Positions 20,051 through 29,243 are shown, counted from the first letter of the stretch. The stretch: 64,000 nt of DNA from Mycolicibacterium aichiense (GCF_010726245.1 NZ_AP022561.1:5146001-5210000), one strand, 5' to 3'. Notes: generated by a model from the sequence alone, not told the origin. Program-made: numbers and translations.

Positions 20051-22690
20051 GTGTTAGGGCGGGTTGAACTCCAGGGACCACAGTTGACCGTGAGCGCGGT
20101 CGGATTCGGATGTGGTGGCCTGATGCAGTCACCCTCCCGCAAGGAGCGAATGGCTGTCCTGGGCAGCGCAGTCGACAGCGGGATGACCCATTTCGACACC
20201 GCACGTATGTACGGACTCGGGATGGCAGAAGCTGAGCTAGGTGCGTTCTTGCGCACCATCGACAGAGACCGCGTCACCATCGGCACCAAGTTCGGCACCC
20301 CCGTCGGTGGCCTCGCCAGCCGGCTGGCCCGGTTTCAGGCTCCCGCGCGGGCGCTGCTTCGTAAAGCACCCGCGTTGCGGGCGGCCGTCAAGAGCCGCCA
20401 GGCCCCGGCCCCGATCCCCCGGGCGTACGACGCCACCATCGCGGCATGCAGTCTCGACGAAAGCCTCACCGCGCTGGGGGTGGATTACGTCGACATCCTG
20501 TTCGTGCACGGCCCGCGGCACATGGACACCGTGGCCACCGACGAGCTCCGCGAGTTCTTCGAGCGCGCTCGCCAGCAGGGCAAGATCCGCGCCTGGGGGG
20601 TGTCTCAGGACGAGGACCTCGAGGTGGATTTCGTTGGACGGTTCGGTCCCGAGGCGGTGGACCAGCTTCGCAGCGACGTGCTCCATCCTCCGCCGCGTGC
20701 GTCTGATATCACGTTCGGTGTCCTGAATCGGCCACTCGAGATGATCTCTTCCGCGTTGCAGGCTGATACCCGAATGGCGAGCCAGTGGCGTGATGCTCTG
20801 CAGCTCGACCCGCTGGCTCCCGGCGTTTTGGCCAAGCTGCTTCTTGGATCAGCCACCGCGGCAACGGAATCCCGCGCGATCCTCTACAGCACCACCGATC
20901 CCAAGCGCATCGCCCAAGCGGCCGACGCCGTCTCGTCGCCCTACGATGCCGAGACGTTGTCCCGGTTCTTGGAACTCGCCGCGGAGTTCCGGCTCAGTGG
21001 CCGGATGGTGCGCAAGACCGAAGATTTCGTCGCGGGTACGACGATCAGGACGGACGTCGTTGTCGTCGGCGCCGGTCCGATCGGTATCTCCACCGCCTTG
21101 GAGCTCGCGAAGTCCGGTGTCGAGGTGGCGCTCATCGAAAGCGGTCTGGAGCGCACCGATCACACCGCACAGGAGTTGGCGTCGTTCGACTCGCGACAAG
21201 ACGACGTCTTCCATGCCCGCAGCGATCTGACTGTCCGCCGCGCGGTGGGCGGCGCATCGGCGTTATGGGGTGGGCGTTGTGTCGCGTTCGACCCGATCGA
21301 CTTCGAGGACCGACCGCTGACGGCGCAGGCGCCGTGGCCCATCCGGCACTCCGATGTCGAGCCTTATATGCAACGCGCCTGTGATTGGGCGCAGTGCGGC
21401 CGGGCGGCCTTCAACGTGCGAGACATTCCCGAACTCGCGCAACGCGATCTGGTCGCCGGACTGCCCGACGGTGACGTGCGCACCAGTGACCTCGAACGCT
21501 GGGCACTACCGACGCGCTTCGGCCGCGAGTACCGCGACGCCATGCACGACAGCCCGTTGTTGTCGCTGTGGACCGGCCTGACCTGCACAGAGGTCGTGAC
21601 CACCGAGCGCGGCGACTCCGTGGATCACCTCGTCGTCAAAACCCTTGACGGTAAGGAAGGAAAGGTGGTCGCAAACGATTACGTCATCGCGACCGGCGGC
21701 GTGGAGGCAACCCGGCTGCTGCTCGCATCAGACCGCCATCATCCGGCGGGGCTGGGCAACGCGGGTGGGCATCTGGGGCGCTGGTATATGGCCCATACCG
21801 AGGGCCGATTCGCCCGCGTGAAATTCAACACCGACGACGTCATCTACGAGCACGAGCGTGACCGCGACGGCGTGTACGTCCGGCGACGGTTCACCTTCAG
21901 TCCGCAACTGCAGCGCGAGCTCGAAATCCCCAATGCTGCAACCTGGTTGGTCAATCCGCCGATCAGCGACCCGGGACACGGAAGTGGGATCCTGTCGGGG
22001 GTCTACCTGACTTTGATCTCCCCGGTGGGTCGTTTCCTGCTCGCCGAGGCGATTCGTGAGGCCCACACCAAGACCGAGGGTCCACCGCAAATCATGGCCC
22101 ACGTCCGCAACATCGTGCGCGATCTGATCCCGTCCATCCGGTTCGCGATCACATTCTCCTACGCCCGCCTCATCCGCAAGGGGCGCAAGGCGCCGGGCTT
22201 TTTCATCAAAAGCGCCGACAACCGGTATTTGCTCCACTACCACGGTGAGCATCTACCGCACTGGGAGAGTCGGGTCGAACTCACCGAGGAGCGCGACGCA
22301 CTCGGCATGCGTAAAGTCCGGACCCATATGCACTTTTCGGACGCCGACTACGAAAGCGCCCGCAAGGCAATCGAACTCATCGACGCCCACTTGCGTGCCA
22401 CCGGTGCCGGAAATGTGGAGTGGCTCACCGACGATCCCGAAGGTTCGGTACGGGAGTTCATGCGCGGGTTCGCCGGCTACCACCAGGCCGGGACAACGCG
22501 TATGTCCGAATCTGCCGAGGACGGCGTGGTGGATTCCGACCTGCAGGTCCACGGGGTACGCGGACTGTACGTGGCGAGCACTTCGGTGCTTCCCACCTCG
22601 AGTCAGGCCAACCCGACGCTCGTCGGGATCGCGCTGGGAGTCCGACTGGCCGATCACCTCGCCGATGCCCGGGCCGCTGAGGGAAGCTAG
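20051..22690 (+). CDS. Aldo-keto reductase fused to GMC flavoprotein oxidoreductase
   Basis: An 879-residue two-enzyme fusion. Residues 1-320 are an aldo-keto reductase with catalytic Asp49, Tyr54 (HFDTARMYG), Lys80 (GTKFG) and His153 (LFVHGP). From about residue 333 a GMC (glucose-methanol-choline) oxidoreductase begins, with FAD motif VVVVGAGPIG, GGASALWGGRC, TGGVEATRLLLASD, and C-terminal GYHQAGTTRM plus QANPTLVG with the family His and Asn. The frame runs through without interruption. No signal peptide is seen, so it works in the cytoplasm, presumably reducing and oxidising one carbohydrate intermediate. It starts with GTG at 20051; codon 2 is the rare TTA. Both active sites look intact. 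Confidence 0.9.
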   Translation: MLGRVELQGPQLTVSAVGFGCGGLMQSPSRKERMAVLGSAVDSGMTHFDTARMYGLGMAEAELGAFLRTIDRDRVTIGTKFGTPVGGLASRLARFQAPARALLRKAPALRAAVKSRQAPAPIPRAYDATIAACSLDESLTALGVDYVDILFVHGPRHMDTVATDELREFFERARQQGKIRAWGVSQDEDLEVDFVGRFGPEAVDQLRSDVLHPPPRASDITFGVLNRPLEMISSALQADTRMASQWRDALQLDPLAPGVLAKLLLGSATAATESRAILYSTTDPKRIAQAADAVSSPYDAETLSRFLELAAEFRLSGRMVRKTEDFVAGTTIRTDVVVVGAGPIGISTALELAKSGVEVALIESGLERTDHTAQELASFDSRQDDVFHARSDLTVRRAVGGASALWGGRCVAFDPIDFEDRPLTAQAPWPIRHSDVEPYMQRACDWAQCGRAAFNVRDIPELAQRDLVAGLPDGDVRTSDLERWALPTRFGREYRDAMHDSPLLSLWTGLTCTEVVTTERGDSVDHLVVKTLDGKEGKVVANDYVIATGGVEATRLLLASDRHHPAGLGNAGGHLGRWYMAHTEGRFARVKFNTDDVIYEHERDRDGVYVRRRFTFSPQLQRELEIPNAATWLVNPPISDPGHGSGILSGVYLTLISPVGRFLLAEAIREAHTKTEGPPQIMAHVRNIVRDLIPSIRFAITFSYARLIRKGRKAPGFFIKSADNRYLLHYHGEHLPHWESRVELTEERDALGMRKVRTHMHFSDADYESARKAIELIDAHLRATGAGNVEWLTDDPEGSVREFMRGFAGYHQAGTTRMSESAEDGVVDSDLQVHGVRGLYVASTSVLPTSSQANPTLVGIALGVRLADHLADARAAEGS

Positions 22691-22714
22691 CTGACCGCCG
22701 ATTTCGTCGGCAGA

Positions 22715-24691
22715 CTATTCATCGACGTCAGCGGGTTTGGGCCGGCGTAAAGCCAAGATCACGGCCAAGACCGCAATGACCGCGAGCACGCCGCCACCTA
22801 TAAGGCCGTATTTGAGCCACCCGCCCGAACTGCCGCTGGTCTGAGTCGGCGCGAGGCTGTCGCTGGTCGTTCGGATCGCCACATTGGTCGGCGTGCCTGC
22901 CTCGCCTGCTGCGAGCACGTCCCCGGTCAGCCCCAACCAGTTACGGTCCGAAGCCGCGATATAGCTGAACAGGGGGTCCACCAGCTTCCAGTCGCCAGTC
23001 GTCGTGACGAGGATGACAGATCGATTGCGTTGCGGATCGGCGAAAGCCTGAATAGATCCAAGGCCACCCTCCATGTTGACGTTCAACTCGGTCGGCAGCC
23101 CGAACTTCACCATCGGACCCTCGCCGCCAATCGGCGGGTTCAGTGCAGTTTGTTTGATGGCCCCGGAATTGGCCACTATCAGTGCCCCCGAGTTGCCGTC
23201 TACCGCGGACTGAAGGCTGACAACCTGTGGCGTGAGAGGGGTTTTCGTAATGCGCGACACCACCGCAACTATGTCGGCGGCATAGCTGAGCTGATTAGGG
23301 CTACTTCCGTCGAGCGCCACCACGAACTTGGGGCTGAACTCGGACGGAAACGCGGTGAAGCCGCCAAGTGGAGCGCCACCCCTGTGCATGGTGAGCGTGG
23401 ATCGTGGATCAATCTGAAATGTCATGGGCGCAACCAAGGGTGAACAGTCCTGCGCCGGCGTATCAGTCAGCGTGAATTGGAGATTGATGTACCGCTGGTC
23501 GAGAATTCGGCTGTCGAGGTTGAACGTCGTATCCAGACGTCCGGTGCCGTCGAGCGTGCCCCGATAGACGATGACGTTGTTGGAGCGGATCATCACCGTT
23601 GATGCGTCACCTTGGTGGACAGGCGTGTAGTCGGCGAGCAAATGAACCTGAACCCCGTCGAATCTGGGGCCCAACGATGCACGGTCAGAACCGACCTCGA
23701 AAGTGCTCGTCTCGAAAAAAGTGGCTTGCCCGCTCACTTTCAACTCGCCGAACGTGAGCGTGTCTCCGCGCTGAACCGTGTCGGACCCGGCTTGGGTGAC
23801 GCGAGCCGCGGCCACCTGCGCCAGTGGTTGCAGCTCAGTGGTAAGCAACGACACCTGTGCCGAGAGTTGGTCGCCGTCACCGGAAATCCGAAGATAAGCG
23901 TCTGGCGCCCCGGGATTTTCGACGCTCAAGCCGGGTTCGCCGGTCTCTACGACAACCGCACGATCCATGCCAAGGGCCGGCGGCGGTTGCGCGCCACGCG
24001 GCTGGCTGACGACCGTAATCGGCAGCGGCCGGGGCGCGTAGATTCGCGCCAAGGTCGACACCAGCGTCAACACCGCCTGCTGCTCGGCGGAATTGGCATC
24101 GGATGCCGCATAGATTGTTACCCGTCCGAGCACTGAGGGGAAAAAGCTCGCGATCGTGGTCACTGGAGGATTTGTCCCAGTGAATTCGGTTGTCAGATCA
24201 CTGATCGTCAATCGCTGGAGAGGGGCACAAGCACGGTCGACAGTGTCGCGTACGCGGATCACGAATGACAGGTCGATCGACGAACCTTGCACACGTGCGG
24301 CCGAAATGTCGACATCGAAAGGTGTTGCGGCTTGGGCCGTCGCCGCAGCGGACAAATCGACTGACGCTAGAAATTTGCCGTCGCCATCATCGATCTCGAG
24401 GTAACCGGCAGTGACATTCTCCGGCATGCCAATCATGCCCCTCAGCCGCGAAGCAGTCATCCCTGCGGGCAGCGGAACGGTCACGGGCGTGCGGGCGCGC
24501 CCGTACAGCTCTACCGTCGATTGCAAACCAAGGGCCGGCCACGACAACACATTGGCTTCGACCGCAGCTGGCGGATCGGCCGTGTCGCCGGGCGCCGCAT
24601 AGGCCACCCCAGCGGATGACCCGAATAGCGTCGCCGACAGAACCAGCAAAATCGCCCAGGTGACCGCGCGCTTCGCTGTGAAGCGGTTCAT
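22715..24691 (-). CDS. BcsB-like exported, membrane-anchored protein (copy 2)
   Basis: A 658-residue paralogue of the protein at 14586-16553: signal peptide (cleavage about VAYAA, residue 33), beta-rich body and a C-terminal membrane helix (about 630-648) followed by ALRRPKPADVDE. Shared patterns include NVLSWPALGLQSTVELYG against WPQLGLPDRIDLLG, the LSFVIR-CAPLQRLTISDLT segment, and TGDWKLVDP/TGDWSLVD near the end. It is monocistronic and convergent to the AKR-GMC gene (24-bp gap), with no GT2 partner next to it. It may replace copy 1 in the same synthase or serve one of the other glycosyltransferases. ATG at 24691. Confidence 0.85.
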   Translation of the reverse strand: MNRFTAKRAVTWAILLVLSATLFGSSAGVAYAAPGDTADPPAAVEANVLSWPALGLQSTVELYGRARTPVTVPLPAGMTASRLRGMIGMPENVTAGYLEIDDGDGKFLASVDLSAAATAQAATPFDVDISAARVQGSSIDLSFVIRVRDTVDRACAPLQRLTISDLTTEFTGTNPPVTTIASFFPSVLGRVTIYAASDANSAEQQAVLTLVSTLARIYAPRPLPITVVSQPRGAQPPPALGMDRAVVVETGEPGLSVENPGAPDAYLRISGDGDQLSAQVSLLTTELQPLAQVAAARVTQAGSDTVQRGDTLTFGELKVSGQATFFETSTFEVGSDRASLGPRFDGVQVHLLADYTPVHQGDASTVMIRSNNVIVYRGTLDGTGRLDTTFNLDSRILDQRYINLQFTLTDTPAQDCSPLVAPMTFQIDPRSTLTMHRGGAPLGGFTAFPSEFSPKFVVALDGSSPNQLSYAADIVAVVSRITKTPLTPQVVSLQSAVDGNSGALIVANSGAIKQTALNPPIGGEGPMVKFGLPTELNVNMEGGLGSIQAFADPQRNRSVILVTTTGDWKLVDPLFSYIAASDRNWLGLTGDVLAAGEAGTPTNVAIRTTSDSLAPTQTSGSSGGWLKYGLIGGGVLAVIAVLAVILALRRPKPADVDE

Positions 24692-24962
24692 CGGAGAGCC
24701 TTGAAAGAGGTATCGATGTGCACGAAGGTGCCCTGCCCCCGTGGCTGCGGCGGAACCGGGAACCAGACTGAACCGATCGAGTGCACGCTGTTCTACTTTC
24801 GAGTCCGAAATTGAGGTAATCCCAACCGCTGAGAGGGACAGGCCTCAGCAGGGTTAGGATCATATCCCGTTTGCCACATGTCAAGGTGCGCGCGAAACGC
24901 CCGTTGAATTGAACTGTTCAGCAGTCGGCACAGATGCCGCGAACACTCCAGCCGTTTATTGC

Positions 24963-24978
24963 CGGGTCGATTGACCCG
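24963..24978. promoter_or_regulatory. Palindrome 1 in EPS intergenic region
   Basis: CGGGTC-GATT-GACCCG is a perfect 6-bp inverted repeat with a four-base spacer. It overlaps a TTGACC sequence that could be a -35 element. Role unproven. Confidence 0.4.
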
Positions 24979-25017
24979 CCGCGGCTGTAAGGACTACCTA
25001 GAGCGGCCGCGAAATAA

Positions 25018-25033
25018 TTACCTTGATAGGTAA
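25018..25033. promoter_or_regulatory. Palindrome 2 in EPS intergenic region
   Basis: TTACCT-TGAT-AGGTAA is a perfect 6-bp inverted repeat with a four-base spacer, the same layout as palindrome 1, in an AT-rich stretch. It looks like a dimeric regulator's site. No regulator gene is encoded in the locus, so the binding protein would have to come from elsewhere. Confidence 0.45.
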
Positions 25034-25134
25034 GTCAGGGCAACCCATCGTGATTCCCCGCGCTATTGTCAGCAAGGAGCAGGCACGTCTGACCGGGCTT
25101 GCTAGTCCTTTGGTGCCGACAAGTCTGGTGGAAT

Positions 25135-26511
25135 GTGGACCTTCGTAGCTACTGCCGTGTGTTGGTGCGGCGCTGGCCGGTACTCATGTCCGTGTTCGTC
25201 CTGGTCGGCGCTGCGGTGGCCGGAGTGGGGTTCCTCGTTCCGGAGACCTTCACCGCCAACGCCCGAATAGTATTCACGCCCAACTTATCCGTGGATACGG
25301 AGATGCAAACCCGCCAGGTTGCCCAGTTGTATCTCGCGGATCGCATGAAGACCTACGCACAGGTAGTGACCACCAACCAGGTTCTGCAACCGGTCATAGA
25401 CTCGCTCAGTCTGGGTGTCACGGTGCCAGAGCTGGTCAAACGGACAGAAGTCACGATCCCCACCGGCACCCAGGTTATCGACGTGGCGGTGTCGGCGCCG
25501 ACCGGTGAGGAGGCCGCCGCCACAGCCAACCGCACAGCCAACCGCATTGCTAACGCAATGCCGTTCGCCGTGGCCGGCCTCGAGGGCGCGGCTTCGGTCG
25601 CTGCGTCGCCGATCCAAGTCTCCGTGCTTCAACCCGCCCAAATACCCTCTTTCCACACGACCCCGAACGTCACGTTGAACCTCATCGTCGCGGCTGGGTT
25701 GGCGTTCATCGCAGCGATATTCGCTGCGGTTCTCGTGGACAACTTCGATACCCGGGTGCGAAGGCGCCGTGACGTCACCGCTTTGGGCGCTACGTACCTT
25801 GGCGGGATACCGGCGGGACGTCGCACCAAGGCCAAGGATTCGCAGGTCTCGACGCAGGCACCCGACCGCGAGGCGATCTTTCGGCGGATCGCCATCGACG
25901 TTCTCCACGCAGTCGATGAGACACCGACACGTCTGGTATTCACCTCCCCACGGATGGGCGTGGACAAGACGATGGTGGCGGCCAACATCGCCGGTGCGCT
26001 CGCCGAGGCAGGCAACCATGTGGTCTTCATCGACGCGGACGTGCGGGGACGCCGCCTGGCTTCTCAGGTCGGCATCAAGCAATCGCCGGGGATCACCGAC
26101 CTGGTCTCCGGCCGTAATGAACTGGACGAGTCGTTCTTCGAATCGACATGGCGCGGCTTCACCATCATTCCGTGCGGCGGCAGCGCCATCGATGCCGGCG
26201 AGATGCTCGCCAGCGAGAAGTTCGGCGAGGTGATGAGAGACCTTGCCGGCTACTTCGATGTGATCATCGTCGACGCCCCGCCGATCACGAATTTGAGCGA
26301 GGGTTCGCTCTTCACTCAGAACATCAAGGACGTCGTGGTGGTCGCCGAAGCGGTCAATACGCGACGTAAGGAGTTCCTGCTTGCCACCAACTCCCTGCGG
26401 CACGCCGGAGCTAAAATCCTGGGTGTTGTGTTGTCGCGAGTTCGCAAGGATGAGCAGTCGGCGCCCGCCGAAGAGAAGGACCGAAACGATGAGGCGACAT
26501 CCGATCGATGA
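25135..26511 (+). CDS. Wzz/BY-kinase-like chain-length protein with altered P-loop
   Basis: A 458-residue polysaccharide co-polymerase of the fused Wzz plus P-loop type. Membrane helices at about 14-34 and 180-201 frame the extracytoplasmic chain-length domain; the cytoplasmic half resembles CpsD/CapB tyrosine kinases with Walker A' (FIDAD, 298-302) and Walker B (DVIIVD, 375-380). The Walker A motif is unusual: SPRMGVDKTM (271-280) has Asp277 where the kinase family has Gly (GxGK[ST]). The C-terminus (QSAPAEEKDRNDEATSDR) contains no tyrosine cluster. It may thus control chain length without auto-phosphorylation. GTG at 25135 (MDLRSY) was chosen over the longer frame from 25099 because the typical MDLR-YxRVLxRRW start begins there. 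Confidence 0.85.
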   Translation: MDLRSYCRVLVRRWPVLMSVFVLVGAAVAGVGFLVPETFTANARIVFTPNLSVDTEMQTRQVAQLYLADRMKTYAQVVTTNQVLQPVIDSLSLGVTVPELVKRTEVTIPTGTQVIDVAVSAPTGEEAAATANRTANRIANAMPFAVAGLEGAASVAASPIQVSVLQPAQIPSFHTTPNVTLNLIVAAGLAFIAAIFAAVLVDNFDTRVRRRRDVTALGATYLGGIPAGRRTKAKDSQVSTQAPDREAIFRRIAIDVLHAVDETPTRLVFTSPRMGVDKTMVAANIAGALAEAGNHVVFIDADVRGRRLASQVGIKQSPGITDLVSGRNELDESFFESTWRGFTIIPCGGSAIDAGEMLASEKFGEVMRDLAGYFDVIIVDAPPITNLSEGSLFTQNIKDVVVVAEAVNTRRKEFLLATNSLRHAGAKILGVVLSRVRKDEQSAPAEEKDRNDEATSDR

Positions 26512-26546
26512 TGACCGGCAGATGACGTCGGCGGGATGAGCGGCGG

Positions 26547-27311
26547 ATGCCGCGACCGATAGTCACACGCCATGCACGCTTCAACATTTCAGAAATAAGC
26601 GAGCCAGAGGTTATCAAGGCGATCTTGACGCGTAGTGCTCCGCTATCCGCGGGAGCGCCCCACCTGGTTGTGACACCGAACATGAATCACGTTGCTCGAC
26701 TTCAGTCCTCAGCTGAGTTCGGATCGATCTACGAGCGTGCCAGGCTGATTCTGGCCGACGGCTGGCCGGTAGTGCGGCTCGCGAAAAGCCTGGGTGCTGG
26801 GATTTCGGGCCGCTCCACCGGAAGTGGGATCACATACACCTTGGCGCATACCTACGGCGGGGGCCATCGCGTTTTCCTCGTCGGTGGCTCCACGCCGGCC
26901 TCGCTCGAAGCGGCTGCGGCGGTCTTCCGCGAAAATGGTTGGCTCGTCGAGTCGGAGCAAGCTCCTATGGGGTGGCTTGGCTCAGCCGACAATATGCGTG
27001 AGCTCGCCGCGCGGGTGGCCGCATTCGGCGCAGATCTCGTGCTGATCGGCGTCGGTTCTCCGTTACAGGAGCGGGTCGCCGTCAGCCTGCTCAGCGCGCA
27101 GGGGGTGACCGCGGTGCTGATGGGCGTCGGCGCTTCCATCGACTTCATCGCCGGCGAGACGGCCCGCCGCGCGCCGAAATGGATGCAGCGCCTCGGGATT
27201 GAATGGTTGCACCGCATTCTGACCGATCCCGGCCGACTCCTGAAGCGTTATGTCGGCGACGTGGTTCCGTTTCTGCGGGTTGTCCGGCAGTCTCATGCCA
27301 ACTCGGAATAA
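26547..27311 (+). CDS. WecG/TagA/CpsF-family glycosyltransferase (GT26)
   Basis: A 254-residue GT26 enzyme. Family landmarks are the TPNMNHVARLQ region, ILADGWPVV, GRSTGSGITY, the GSPLQE motif (usually GxPkQE), and the C-terminal GVGASIDFIAGETARRAPKWMQRLGIEWLHR segment with the PGRLLKRYVGD tail. GT26 enzymes add a sugar to an undecaprenyl-PP-sugar, which fits a lipid-linked repeat unit made for Wzx/Wzy. It lies 35 bp downstream of the chain-length gene and is probably in the same operon. The polyprenyl-phosphate sugar-1-P transferase that would start such a unit was not found in the window. Confidence 0.9.
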   Translation: MPRPIVTRHARFNISEISEPEVIKAILTRSAPLSAGAPHLVVTPNMNHVARLQSSAEFGSIYERARLILADGWPVVRLAKSLGAGISGRSTGSGITYTLAHTYGGGHRVFLVGGSTPASLEAAAAVFRENGWLVESEQAPMGWLGSADNMRELAARVAAFGADLVLIGVGSPLQERVAVSLLSAQGVTAVLMGVGASIDFIAGETARRAPKWMQRLGIEWLHRILTDPGRLLKRYVGDVVPFLRVVRQSHANSE

Positions 27312-27324
27312 TGGGGGAAGACAT

Positions 27325-28176
27325 ATGACTCTGCTCATCGTCACGCCGATGTACAACGAGGTCGACAACGTGGCGGGCCTCCTCGAGTGCCTCAAGGCGC
27401 AGCGATTCCGGGACTTCGATTGGGTAGTGGTCGATGACGGCAGCACCGATGGCACCGCCGACCGTCTTGCGCAACTCGATACCGACAAGTTCGCCACCAT
27501 CCTGTCGAAGAAGAACGACGGCGGACTGCTCTCCGGGTCGGAGTTCAGGTCATGGCGCTTCGGCGTCGAAAGGGCGCTGCCCCAGAAACCCTATTCGCAC
27601 GTGATGAAGCTGGACGCCGACGCGCGACTGGCCCCGGATTACCTCGAACGGATCGTGCCGCTTGCGAGCGGTCGAGTCGGCATCGCAGGCGGCGTCATCG
27701 CGACGCGAGGGATGGCCGAGCAGAAGTTCCACGTGCCCGGTGCGGTCAAGCTGTACACGATCGACGCGTACCGGGCGACCGAGTCGCTGGCCACGGCACA
27801 TGGCTTCGATGCGATCGACGAGATCGCGGTCAGCTACCACACGGGTTTGGAAACCCGCGTGGACACCGGCGCTCATTTCGAGCTGACGCGCGCTATCGGC
27901 GCAAGCGCGGGAGAGATCCAGGGGCGGTATCGCAATGGCCGGACGAGTCGCTGGATCGGCTACGACTTCACTTATTTCCTCGTGCATTGCGCCCGCTACA
28001 TTGCGCGACGTCCATACGTGATCGGCGCGCTCGCGCTGCTGTGGGGCTACCTCACTGCGGGCCCAGGCCCGTTCGCACCGGAATTGAAGAAGGCGCACGC
28101 CCGGATGCAGCGCGAGAAGCTCGGCCGAGCAATCCGCAACCCGTTGGGGTTCTGGCGCGAGGCCTACAAGGTCTGA
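27325..28176 (+). CDS. GT2-family glycosyltransferase
   Basis: A 283-residue soluble GT-A enzyme with VTPMYNEVDN at the N-terminus, VVDDGSTDGT, and KLDADARLAPDYL (DxD). A hydrophobic stretch near the end (GALALLWGYLTAGPG) suggests membrane association. ATG at 27325 follows GGGGGAAG (27313-27320) and is preferred to the longer frame from 27250. It follows the GT26 gene by 13 bases. Probable role: adding one sugar to the lipid-linked EPS unit; donor sugar unknown. Confidence 0.9.
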   Translation: MTLLIVTPMYNEVDNVAGLLECLKAQRFRDFDWVVVDDGSTDGTADRLAQLDTDKFATILSKKNDGGLLSGSEFRSWRFGVERALPQKPYSHVMKLDADARLAPDYLERIVPLASGRVGIAGGVIATRGMAEQKFHVPGAVKLYTIDAYRATESLATAHGFDAIDEIAVSYHTGLETRVDTGAHFELTRAIGASAGEIQGRYRNGRTSRWIGYDFTYFLVHCARYIARRPYVIGALALLWGYLTAGPGPFAPELKKAHARMQREKLGRAIRNPLGFWREAYKV

Positions 28177-28201
28177 ACCGGGCCTCGCACGCCGATATTT
28201 G

Positions 28202-29128
28202 CTAGCGCTGTGAGTCCTGTTCCGCGGCGCGCTCGGTGACGCGCTCGAGAATTCGTCTGCGCCCCTCGACGTCTATCGAATTCGTCGACTGAATGGCGCA
28301 GGCTATGGGGTCGGGCAACAGACTATCGACAAAGGCCGCCTCGTCGGCCGGCCCAGTGAAGTCCCCCGTCCACCGCGAATGACACAGCGAGCGGGATTGA
28401 TTCGACAATCCCGCGGCTTCCAATCCGAGGACTTGATCGACGAAGACCCCATAGAGCACGTATTCGGCGAGGTGGGGTGTCCTGGCGAGGGACTTTGCCC
28501 AGTTCTCTCCCGTCGTTTCTTCTATTCGCGCCGTCATAGCCTCCACTACCGTGCGCCGCCATACCACGATCTGATCGATGTATTCAGTGGTGTAGTAATC
28601 GGCTTCCGGAAGGCCGAGCAACCGCGCCGCTGCCGCGTACCAGGGTATGTGCGCTTCGAGTCGCAGCGACTCTTCACTCTTATGAAAGCGGGTCTTGTCG
28701 TCGATCATGAACGACGAGGCGGTGAAAGGACGGATGAATGCGCTATCGCTGTCGACATGGACGACGATGTCGGCATCGCTGCGGAGGGTGGCAGCGATTT
28801 TCATCATCTGTTGCGCAATCCAGCCACGAACGGGCAAGGTGAACGGGGTCAAATACACGTTGCGCCGGGGAAGTCGAAGTCTCGCACGCCATTTCGGCCC
28901 GGGCAGCGGTACCTTCCACAACCACTTCGGCAGCAGGTCCTCCTGCGCGCCGAGAATCCGCCGCGACGTCGCGAGATCGGCAAATAGTGGAAGATCCCGC
29001 CTGGGGACGTAAAGCCTATGGGTCACATCCTCTGGCGCGAATCGATCGACGCTCGCGCACAGCAGCCGACACACCTCAAGGTCGCCACTGTAGGAGCACG
29101 TAATGAGCTGGACCGAGTTTCCGCTCAT
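28202..29128 (-). CDS. DUF6492-family probable glycosyltransferase
   Basis: A 308-residue protein of the DUF6492 type. It has a GT-A-like DxD motif (HVDSDSAFIRP), and NSVQLITCSYSGDLEVC at the start with DQIVVWRR and HLAEYVLYGVF further on, patterns of that family in EPS loci. ATG at 29128 is preceded by GGAG at suitable spacing; longer frames run up into the next gene's 3' end without a ribosome-binding site. It is on the minus strand, downstream of the GT-B gene. Glycosyltransferase activity is inferred. Confidence 0.75.
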   Translation of the reverse strand: MSGNSVQLITCSYSGDLEVCRLLCASVDRFAPEDVTHRLYVPRRDLPLFADLATSRRILGAQEDLLPKWLWKVPLPGPKWRARLRLPRRNVYLTPFTLPVRGWIAQQMMKIAATLRSDADIVVHVDSDSAFIRPFTASSFMIDDKTRFHKSEESLRLEAHIPWYAAAARLLGLPEADYYTTEYIDQIVVWRRTVVEAMTARIEETTGENWAKSLARTPHLAEYVLYGVFVDQVLGLEAAGLSNQSRSLCHSRWTGDFTGPADEAAFVDSLLPDPIACAIQSTNSIDVEGRRRILERVTERAAEQDSQR

Positions 29129-29243
29129 TGGCTCCGCTTCTGACCGATCCGGGGTCCCAACCGGCGTGGTGGGAACGTCCATAGTGTACAGCGCACCGCA
29201 TTTGCCCCTGCCCGATGTATTGGCGACATTCGCGAAATTGTGA

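Larger units (their letters stand above)
24692..25134. promoter_or_regulatory. Divergent regulatory region with two 16-bp palindromes
   Basis: These 443 bp separate the second BcsB-like gene (minus) from the chain-length/P-loop gene (plus) and contain no gene that could be supported. Two perfect inverted repeats with the same 6-4-6 layout are present: CGGGTCGATTGACCCG at 24963-24978 and TTACCTTGATAGGTAA at 25018-25033. Both fall 100-170 bp before the plus-strand start. They may be operators or short transcript hairpins. Confidence 0.5.
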
